Assembly: GCA_028678555.1 (NCBI GenBank)
Contig: JAJRDF010000027.1
Span: 1 to 10,694 of the forward strand
Direction of reading: 5' to 3'
DNA: 10,694 nt
Origin: Methanomicrobiales archaeon
GTDB lineage: Archaea; Halobacteriota; Methanomicrobia; Methanomicrobiales; JACTUA01
A program made the position numbers and the translations under genes. The notes beneath the pieces were generated by a model. It saw nothing but the letters and a program-made list of their open reading frames with translations. It made no database searches and was not told the origin of the DNA. Positions 5,010 through 10,694 of the stretch are shown piece after piece; the stretch's first letter is position 1; every line of letters starts with the position of its first letter.

Positions 5010-5851
5010 CGGGAGAGGGCGGACGCGACGGCTGTGGCAGCGGAGAACCGGCTGGATCCGGATTCAATGGTATCGCTGCAGGCGATCTCCCGGATCCCGG
5101 CGTTCCGCAGGAGATCCAGCGCCCCGCCGACGAAGACGCCGTGGACCCCGACGGCATGGACCCCCTTTGCACCCGCGGCCCGCAGCATCTTTGCGGCGGC
5201 GATCAGCGTGTTGCCCGTGGAGATGATATCGTCCACCATCACCATGTCCCGGCCCCGGGCATCCAGGTTCTTTGCCTCCATCCTCACTTCTGTCCCCGAG
5301 ATCCGGGTCTTCTCCAGGTACTCCGCCTCCCATCCGCCCCGTGATGCCACGGCCCGGGCAAAGGAGAGGGCCCCGTGGTCCGGGGCCAGGATGGCAGGTT
5401 CCGTGAGGCCCAGACCAGCGATGTATTCGGCGATGGCCGCCTCCAGCGTGACATTCCGGGCCGGGGCACCGAAGTGGGGCAGGACGGTCTCCTTGTGGAC
5501 GTGGACCGTCACGACCCGAAAGACCCCCCGGCCCAGGGCACCGGCGATGGCCCGGGCCGAGACCGGCTCCCCTTCCCTGAAGGCCCGGTCCTGGCGGGCG
5601 TATCCCAGGTACGGCACCACGAGCCGGATCTCGGAGTCCCTGCAGGCGTCGATGAGCAGCAGGAGCTGCACGAGCGAATCGGCGTCCACCACCGACCCCA
5701 CCACCACCGTCTCGCCATCCAGTGCCCCCCGCTGCAGCGCATGTTCCCCGTCGGGGAACCGGGAGAACCGGGCCTCCGCGACTCCGGCACCCAGCGCACC
5801 GGCGATCCGTGCCGCCAGGAGCTGCGATCGCTCTGTAGCCACAACCTTCAT
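5006..5851 (-). CDS. prs: Ribose-phosphate pyrophosphokinase (PRPP synthetase)
   Basis: The 281-residue enzyme transfers pyrophosphate from ATP to ribose 5-phosphate, making PRPP for nucleotide, histidine and cofactor synthesis. Family motifs are FPDGE (32-36), the ATP-site segment YLGYARQDR (81-89), HVHK (117-120), the catalytic flexible-loop pair K181/R183 (EKTRISG) and the PRPP loop MVMVDDIISTGNT (203-215). It is shorter than bacterial enzymes (about 315), as is usual in archaea. The ATG at 5851 is supported by GGGAGG about eight bases upstream. It is the first gene of an operon with RtcA and Nob1 and shares an 86-base divergent promoter region with LonB. Residues are all as expected for an active enzyme. 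Confidence 0.96.
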   Translation of the reverse strand: MKVVATERSQLLAARIAGALGAGVAEARFSRFPDGEHALQRGALDGETVVVGSVVDADSLVQLLLLIDACRDSEIRLVVPYLGYARQDRAFREGEPVSARAIAGALGRGVFRVVTVHVHKETVLPHFGAPARNVTLEAAIAEYIAGLGLTEPAILAPDHGALSFARAVASRGGWEAEYLEKTRISGTEVRMEAKNLDARGRDMVMVDDIISTGNTLIAAAKMLRAAGAKGVHAVGVHGVFVGGALDLLRNAGIREIACSDTIESGSSRFSAATAVASALSR

Positions 5852-5876
5852 CTGCCCATCCTCCCTCAGCTGAAAG

Positions 5877-5884
5877 TACTTAAA
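5877..5884 (+). promoter_or_regulatory. Probable TATA box of the LonB operon
   Basis: TACTTAAA, preceded by AAAG as a possible TFB element, is centred near 5880 and predicts a plus-strand start near 5906, giving a leader of about 31 bases with GGAG at 5926-5929. The complement (TTTAAGTA) could also serve the minus strand, but would then put the Prs start after most of its ribosome site. AAGTACTT at 5874-5881 is an 8-bp palindrome overlapping this box. Confidence 0.45.
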
Positions 5885-5893
5885 CGATCAGGG

Positions 5894-5902
5894 ATAATAA
5901 AA
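5894..5902 (-). promoter_or_regulatory. Probable TATA box of the prs operon
   Basis: On the minus strand this reads TTTTATTAT. Its centre near 5898 predicts a transcript start near 5872, leaving about 21 bases of leader that includes the GGGAGG ribosome site. The AT patch could alternatively serve LonB with a start near 5924, so the strand assignment is an inference from leader lengths. Confidence 0.45.
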
Positions 5903-5937
5903 CCACAACTGATTTTCCCGAACGTGGAGTATCGACC

Positions 5938-7881
5938 ATGGATGTCCCCGCAGGTGAGACCGTCGGCGAGGAGGAGGTCTTCGGAGGCATCGATCTGGAC
6001 ACCTCCTCGGAGATCGAGGTCCCCCCGCGGCTCATCGACCAGGTGATCGGGCAGGACCACGCGGTGGAGGTGATCCGGAAGGCGGCCGTCCAGCGCCGCC
6101 ACGTCATGATGATCGGCTCCCCGGGTACCGGAAAGTCGATGCTCGCGAAAGCCATGGCCGAGCTGCTGCCCAAGGAGGAACTGCAGGATATCCTCGTATA
6201 TCCCAACAGCGAGGACAACAACAACCCCATCATCCGCACCGTCACCGCCGGGAGGGGGAAGCAGATCGTGGCTGCCCACAAGGGAGAGGCCAAGAGGCGG
6301 ATGCAGACCCGGAACACCCTCCTCATGCTCCTCCTGGTGGGTATCATCGGCTACTCCTTCATCACCTACCAGTGGCTGATGGGGATCATCGCCGCCGCCT
6401 TCGTTTTCATGGCTCTCCGGTACACGACACCCCGGGAAGACATGCTGGTCCCCAAGCTCCTGGTCTCCAATGACAGCACGGCCACGGCCCCCTTCATCGA
6501 TGCCACCGGCTCCCATGCCGGGGCCCTTCTCGGCGACGTGCGCCATGACCCGTTCCAGTCCGGGGGCCTGGAGACCCCGGCCCACGACCGCGTAGAGGCA
6601 GGGGCCATCCACCGCTCCCACGGGGGTGTGCTCTTCATCGATGAGATCAACTCGCTGGAACCCCAGTCCCAGCAGAGCCTCCTCACCTCCCTGCAGGAGG
6701 GGGAGTTCCCCATCACCGGCCAGTCGGAGCGTTCCAGCGGGGCCATGGTGAGGACCGAGCCTGTCCCCTGCCGGTTCATCATGGTAGCAGCCGGGAACGT
6801 GGATGCCGTCCAGAACATGAACCCGGCGCTCCGCTCTCGGATCCGGGGGTACGGCTATGAGGTCTATTTCCGGGACTCCATGGAAGACACCCCTGACAAC
6901 CGGCGGAAGTTCGTCCGGTTCATTGCACAGGAGGTGAAGAAGGACGGGAAGATACCCCACTTCGACCGGGCTGCCATCGGCGAGCTGATCCGGGAAGGGA
7001 GGCGACGGTCCAACCGGAAGGGGCACCTGACCCTGAAGCTCCGGGACATCGGCGGGCTGATCCGGACGGCTGGGGACCTGGCCCGGCAGGAAGGGGTGGC
7101 CGTCACCACCGCGGCCCACGTGGTCCGGGCCAAGGAGACGGCCCGGTCCATCGAGGAGCAGATCTCGGACGAGTACATCCGCCGGAGCCGGGACTACGAG
7201 CTGACGGTGGTGGACGGGTCCCGAGTGGGACGGGTCAACGGCCTCGCGGTGATGGGGACCGATAGCGGGTCGGTTCTCCCCATCATGGCCGAGGTGACCC
7301 CGGCCATCAACAAGGACCAGGGGTCGGTCATCGCTACCGGTACCTTCAAGAAGAGGCTGGAGCCCGGGCTCCAGGAAGAGGAGTCCATCGCCGAGCAGTC
7401 CATCAAGAACGTCTCGGCCATCATCAAGAAGTTCACGGGAAAGGACATCAAGGAGATGGACATCCACATCCAGTTCATTGGAACCTACGGGGCGGAGGGG
7501 GATTCGGCCTCCATCAGTGTGGCGACCGCCGTCATCAGCGCCATCGAGGGGATCCCGGTGCACCAGGACCTGGCCATGACCGGGTCCCTCTCCGTCAGGG
7601 GCGACGTGCTCCCCGTGGGCGGGGTCACCTACAAGATCGAGGCGGCGGCAAAGGCGGGGATCCACACGGTCTTGATCCCCAAGGCCAACGCGGGTGACGT
7701 GCTGATCGAGGAACGCTACCGGGACAAGGTGGAGATCATACCGGTGGAGAACATCGAGGAGGTCCTGACCCACGCCCTCATCGCCGAGCAGCGGGAGGGT
7801 TTCCTGACCCGCATCCGGAGCCTGGCCGTCCGGTCCTCGGCCAAGATCCTGGACACTGCCCTTCCCAAGCCCGTGGTGTGA
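5938..7881 (+). CDS. lonB: Membrane-anchored ATP-dependent protease LonB
   Basis: The 647-residue protein is the archaeal membrane Lon, which unfolds and degrades proteins using ATP. The AAA+ module has Walker A GSPGTGKS (60-67) and Walker B LFIDEIN with D235/E236. Between them, in the archaeal LonB fashion, lie two hydrophobic segments (about 127-143 and 146-160) that anchor it in the membrane with the enzyme facing the cytoplasm. The C-terminal protease domain carries the Ser-Lys dyad: S523 (EGDSAS) and K566 (TYKIEAA), 43 residues apart as in other Lon proteases. The ATG at 5938 has GGAG eight bases upstream. It opens an operon with TldD and TldE; its stop overlaps the TldD start as TGATG. 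Divergent from prs. Confidence 0.97.
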   Translation: MDVPAGETVGEEEVFGGIDLDTSSEIEVPPRLIDQVIGQDHAVEVIRKAAVQRRHVMMIGSPGTGKSMLAKAMAELLPKEELQDILVYPNSEDNNNPIIRTVTAGRGKQIVAAHKGEAKRRMQTRNTLLMLLLVGIIGYSFITYQWLMGIIAAAFVFMALRYTTPREDMLVPKLLVSNDSTATAPFIDATGSHAGALLGDVRHDPFQSGGLETPAHDRVEAGAIHRSHGGVLFIDEINSLEPQSQQSLLTSLQEGEFPITGQSERSSGAMVRTEPVPCRFIMVAAGNVDAVQNMNPALRSRIRGYGYEVYFRDSMEDTPDNRRKFVRFIAQEVKKDGKIPHFDRAAIGELIREGRRRSNRKGHLTLKLRDIGGLIRTAGDLARQEGVAVTTAAHVVRAKETARSIEEQISDEYIRRSRDYELTVVDGSRVGRVNGLAVMGTDSGSVLPIMAEVTPAINKDQGSVIATGTFKKRLEPGLQEEESIAEQSIKNVSAIIKKFTGKDIKEMDIHIQFIGTYGAEGDSASISVATAVISAIEGIPVHQDLAMTGSLSVRGDVLPVGGVTYKIEAAAKAGIHTVLIPKANAGDVLIEERYRDKVEIIPVENIEEVLTHALIAEQREGFLTRIRSLAVRSSAKILDTALPKPVV

Positions 7882-9218
7882 TGGAACCCTCCGGCGTCCG
7901 TTTCTTTGACATCCGGAGGGTCCGGTCCGCCTCCACCCACGTGGACATCGACAATGGCGTCGTCGACTCGGCCGGCATCTCCTTCTCCGACTCTTCCGTG
8001 ATCCGGGTGCTGGGGCCCCTGGGCTGGGGGGTCGTATCCCTGGACCACTTCGACCCGGCATCGGCGAAGGCCCGGGAAGCCGTGCTGGAACGGGGGCTGG
8101 CTCTCGCACAGATCACGGAACGAAAGGTGAACCTGGCCCCGGCACTCTCAGGACTCCTCCCGGTCCCGACCCTCCGGGAGGATCCCCGCACCGTTTCCCT
8201 GGAGGAGAAGACCCGTCTCCTCTCGGCCATCGCCGCGGCCGCCCGGGTGGAAGGGGTGGTGAGCACCCGGGCCCAGTACACCGAGCGGGCGGAACAGGTG
8301 AGTTTCCTGGACTCCTCCGGGAACGAAGGCGAATACCGGGTGGTCAGGTCCGGGTTCTCGGTGCTGGCCGTTGCATCGCGGGACGGGATCGTCCAGATGG
8401 GCCGGGAGTCCCGCCATTCCCTCACCGGCCTGAACCTCCGTCACCAGGAGGCCCTGGGGAGGGAGGCCGGGGAACGGGCGGTGGCCCTCCTTGCAGCCCC
8501 GGTCCCGAAGGGAGGCCGGCTGCGGGCGGTGCTGGATCCGGAGCTGGCCGGTGTCTTTGCCCACGAGGCCGTCGGGCACGCCTCGGAAGGGGACCTGGTG
8601 CTGGAGGGTTCATCGGTCCTCCAGGGGAAGGTGGGGGAACGGATCGGTGCAGAGACGCTGACCATCGTGGACGATCCCACGCTCCCCGAGTTCGGGTTCG
8701 AGCCCATGGACGCGGAGGGAGTCCTCCCGTCCCGCACCGAGATCATCTCCCGGGGAAGAGTGGCGGCCTACCTCCACAACCGGGAGACGATGGCGGCGCT
8801 GGGGCACGGGGTCCCCGGCCATGCCCGGGCGATGGAGGGGGATGCCCCCATCGTCCGGATGTCCAACACCTTCATCGAGAACGGCGATGCCACCCGTGAC
8901 GAAGTGCTGGAGGAGTGCGGGGAGGGCATCCTGCTCATCGGGTCCCGGGGCGGCCAGGTGGACCCCGGACGGGGTGTCTTCCAGTTCAATGCCGAGTATG
9001 GGTACCGGATCCAGGGGGGCAGCGCGACAACGCTCGTCCGGGACGTATCCCTCTCCGGCGAGATCCTGGCCACACTCCACGACATCATCCTCCTTGCGAA
9101 GGACCGGGCCATGCACCAGGGCTACTGCGGCAAGGGCGGGCAGAGCGTGCCGGTGAGCGACGGTGCGCCCCACATGCTCCTGGACCGGGCCGTGGTGGGG
9201 GGTGCCGGTGGTGGGTGA
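7881..9218 (+). CDS. tldD: TldD metallopeptidase subunit
   Basis: The 445-residue product is TldD, the catalytic half of the TldD/TldE zinc peptidase, which in bacteria cleaves unfolded peptides and removes leaders from some modified peptides. The zinc motif HExxxH is present as HEAVGH (H228, E229, H233), and C416 in GYCGKGGQ is the likely third ligand. The N-terminal half forms the substrate-side domain typical of the family. Length is close to the usual 450-480. I chose the ATG at 7881, which shares one base with the LonB stop (TGATG); a GTG directly before it at 7878 is an equal alternative adding one residue. No good ribosome site precedes it, so translation probably depends on LonB. The next gene, its partner subunit, overlaps its 3' end. 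Confidence 0.94.
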   Translation: MEPSGVRFFDIRRVRSASTHVDIDNGVVDSAGISFSDSSVIRVLGPLGWGVVSLDHFDPASAKAREAVLERGLALAQITERKVNLAPALSGLLPVPTLREDPRTVSLEEKTRLLSAIAAAARVEGVVSTRAQYTERAEQVSFLDSSGNEGEYRVVRSGFSVLAVASRDGIVQMGRESRHSLTGLNLRHQEALGREAGERAVALLAAPVPKGGRLRAVLDPELAGVFAHEAVGHASEGDLVLEGSSVLQGKVGERIGAETLTIVDDPTLPEFGFEPMDAEGVLPSRTEIISRGRVAAYLHNRETMAALGHGVPGHARAMEGDAPIVRMSNTFIENGDATRDEVLEECGEGILLIGSRGGQVDPGRGVFQFNAEYGYRIQGGSATTLVRDVSLSGEILATLHDIILLAKDRAMHQGYCGKGGQSVPVSDGAPHMLLDRAVVGGAGGG

Positions 9219-10515
9219 GAGGGGCTTTTCGGCCGGGGACCTGGAACGGGTGATCCGGGCCGGGGAACGGGTCGCCGATGAGGTGGAGGTCTATCTCGCG
9301 GAGGGCCGGAGTGTCTCTGCCGAGCTCCAGCGGGACCGCATCGACAGGGCAGAGGAGTCCCGGTCCTGGGGCATGGGGATCCGGATCATCACCGGCGAAC
9401 GTATCGGCGTCTCGTCCACCGGCGATCCCGGGGCCTGGGAACGCTGCCTCAGGGCTGCCGTCGATTCAGCACACCTGGCCACCCCGCAGGAGTGGAAAGG
9501 TCTCCCCGGGCCTGCACCGCTGGCAGGGGAAGCCCCGTGCTTCGACCCGGCAGTGGATCCCTCACCCGATGCCGCCCGGGAGATCCTGTGGCGGATGCGG
9601 GAAGGGGTGGCCGCGCACCCGGACGCCAGCATCACCTCGGGGTCGGCCACCCTCTCCCGGGCCACCCTCACCCTTGCCAACAGCAATGGCCTGGAACGGA
9701 CGGCCGAACGGACGGAGTGCGGATGTTCGCTGGAGGCGATCTGCGGACAGTCCACCGGCTCGGAGTTCGACCAGTCCCCCTTCCGGGACATCGATCCGGT
9801 GCGGGTGGGGGAGCAGGCCGGGTTTCTCGCCGTGCACTCCGCCGGGGGCGAACCGGTCGCGGACGGGCGCTATCCCGTGATCCTCTCTCCTGTTGCCGTG
9901 GCCCAGCTCCTGGCGTATACCGTGGTTCCTGCCCTCTCGGGGCGCAACGTGCATGCAGGGAGATCCCGCCTCGCCCCCCTGCTCTCCACCCGGTGCATGG
10001 ACCCGGCACTCGTCCTCAGGGACGATCCCTTTGCCCGGGGGCTGGGTGCCACCTCCTGGGACGCGGAGGGGGTCCCCACAAGGCGGATCGACTTTGTCCG
10101 GGAGGGAACGCTCCTCGCCTTCGCCTATGACCTGAAGACGGCGTACCGCTATGGGAAGGAGACGACGGGCAGCGCCGTGCGGGGGGGAGCCGGCGGTTCC
10201 CCCTCCATCGGCATGCATGTCCTCGTGCTGGACGGGAAGCGGTCCGACATCACCCGGGAGCGGGCACTCTATGTCCACGATGTGGTGGGGGCCCATACGG
10301 CCAACCCCATGAGCGGCGACTTCTCGGTGGAGTGCCAGAACGCGGCCTGGATGGAGGGCGGGACTCCCGGTGACCCCGTCAGGAAGGCGATGATCGCCGG
10401 TAACTTCTTTGATGCCCTCTCGGACCTGGGGGGTATCGGCACGGATTCGCGCATCGTCGGAAATGCCATCATCCCCTCCCTCCGCCTCACGAACCTGCAG
10501 GTCATCGGGGCCTGA
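9211..10515 (+). CDS. pmbA: TldE/PmbA, partner subunit of TldD
   Basis: The product of about 434 residues is the TldE (PmbA) homologue, which pairs with TldD in a heteromeric peptidase. It lacks the HExxxH zinc motif, as this subunit does, and keeps the family's C-terminal block (MSGDFSVECQNAAW, then AGNFFDALSDLGGIGTDSRI). The start is uncertain. GTG at 9211 lies six bases after GGGGGGTG and overlaps the TldD stop by eight bases; GTG at 9208 and 9202 are alternatives, while an in-frame ATG at 9163 would add 16 residues (Trp/Pro-rich, encoded within tldD) that look unlike the family. The overlap implies coupled translation and near-equal amounts of the two subunits. It is the last gene of the LonB operon and is followed by a strong hairpin. 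Confidence 0.92.
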   Translation: MGERGFSAGDLERVIRAGERVADEVEVYLAEGRSVSAELQRDRIDRAEESRSWGMGIRIITGERIGVSSTGDPGAWERCLRAAVDSAHLATPQEWKGLPGPAPLAGEAPCFDPAVDPSPDAAREILWRMREGVAAHPDASITSGSATLSRATLTLANSNGLERTAERTECGCSLEAICGQSTGSEFDQSPFRDIDPVRVGEQAGFLAVHSAGGEPVADGRYPVILSPVAVAQLLAYTVVPALSGRNVHAGRSRLAPLLSTRCMDPALVLRDDPFARGLGATSWDAEGVPTRRIDFVREGTLLAFAYDLKTAYRYGKETTGSAVRGGAGGSPSIGMHVLVLDGKRSDITRERALYVHDVVGAHTANPMSGDFSVECQNAAWMEGGTPGDPVRKAMIAGNFFDALSDLGGIGTDSRIVGNAIIPSLRLTNLQVIGA

Positions 10516-10573
10516 CGCCCACGATGTTGCAGGCCCCCTCAGAGGCTTGTTCGGTAATCTGCACACGACGTCT

Positions 10574-10630
10574 GGGGGGACGCTCCCGGGGGGAACCTCG
10601 CGGTTCCCCCCGCCGCGTGGGCGCCCCCCC
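10574..10630. repeat. Two-tier GC-rich hairpin downstream of pmbA
   Basis: The inner stem pairs CGGGGGGAACC (10587-10597) with GGTTCCCCCCG (10602-10612): eleven perfect base pairs around a TCGC loop. An outer stem pairs GGGGGG-A-CGC (10574-10583) with GCG-C-CCCCCC (10621-10630), broken only by an A/C mismatch. The structure lies 58 bases after the operon's last stop codon, where a terminator or 3'-end protecting hairpin would be. It lacks a following T tract (the flank is TCTCTCT). It may equally be a dispersed repeat unit. Confidence 0.6.
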
Positions 10631-10651
10631 TCTCTCTGGGTTGACGCGAGG

Positions 10652-10682
10652 ATCCACGGTTCATCGAAAATCCACGGCTCAT
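10652..10682. repeat. Imperfect 13-base direct repeat, period 18
   Basis: ATCCACGGTTCAT (10652-10664) recurs as ATCCACGGCTCAT (10670-10682) with one mismatch, separated by CGAAA. It lies at the right window edge, so more copies may follow. It could be a tandem binding site upstream of the next gene or the edge of a longer repeat. Confidence 0.45.
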
Positions 10683-10694
10683 ACTATCCTCTCG

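Noticed and set aside
5866..8109. A 747-codon open frame on the minus strand, antisense to LonB
   Set aside because: It is a shadow frame of high-GC codon use in lonB: low-complexity His/Gly/Asp/Pro-rich sequence with no domain, and it would overlap the prs promoter and the start of tldD.
10539..10682. A 47-codon minus-strand frame with GAGAGG before its ATG
   Set aside because: It runs through the GC hairpin and the direct repeat, and the translation is low-complexity Arg/Gly/Pro/Ser; the ribosome-site match is probably chance. Kept only as a note in the repeat finding.
1..10694. CRISPR array, transposase, integrase or toxin-antitoxin module
   Set aside because: No spaced repeat array, no transposase or integrase motifs and no toxin-antitoxin pair were seen. 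The PIN-domain gene has a C-terminal zinc ribbon and Nob1 layout, not a VapC toxin with a neighbouring antitoxin.

Overview
The window reads as a chromosomal segment of a methanogenic archaeon, most likely a GC-rich member of the Methanomicrobiales or a close relative. The evidence is a group II chaperonin (thermosome), a membrane-anchored LonB protease, a Nob1-type PIN/zinc-ribbon nuclease, a GfcR-type HTH-phosphoribosyltransferase regulator, archaeal TATA boxes about 26 bases upstream of starts, GGAGG-type ribosome sites, and a tRNA gene without an encoded CCA. The genus is inferred, not proven.

Layout, left to right. Bases 1-970 are a gene-poor, AT-richer stretch (about 46% GC by hand count over 1-180 and 601-960, against roughly 65% in sampled coding lines further right). 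It holds one DUF1801-family gene on the minus strand, a possible gene start running off the left edge, and a cluster of perfect palindromes. A tRNA-Ser(CGA) gene on the minus strand (975-1059) separates it from the GC-rich core. Next, all on the minus strand, come the thermosome subunit (2866-1259), the GfcR-like regulator (3548-2952), and a tightly overlapping trio: PRPP synthetase (5851-5006), RNA 3'-phosphate cyclase (5009-4023) and Nob1 (4026-3574). Both internal junctions of the trio are 4-base ATGA overlaps, so translational coupling is expected. An 86-base divergent promoter region then leads to a plus-strand operon of LonB (5938-7881), TldD (7881-9218) and TldE/PmbA (9211-10515), again with overlapping junctions. 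The last 180 bases carry a strong two-tier hairpin and a short direct repeat.

How the genes work together. The core combines protein quality control (thermosome folding; LonB and TldD/TldE proteolysis) with PRPP synthesis and RNA 3'-end or rRNA processing (Prs, RtcA, Nob1). The GfcR-like protein carries a PRPP-type binding loop fused to a helix-turn-helix and sits directly downstream of the PRPP synthetase operon, with its own leaderless-type promoter. I see no CRISPR array, defence island, transposase or clearly novel multi-gene system. The best leads are the palindrome-rich, low-GC flank at the tRNA 3' end, the interlocked divergent promoters, and the coupled operon architecture.
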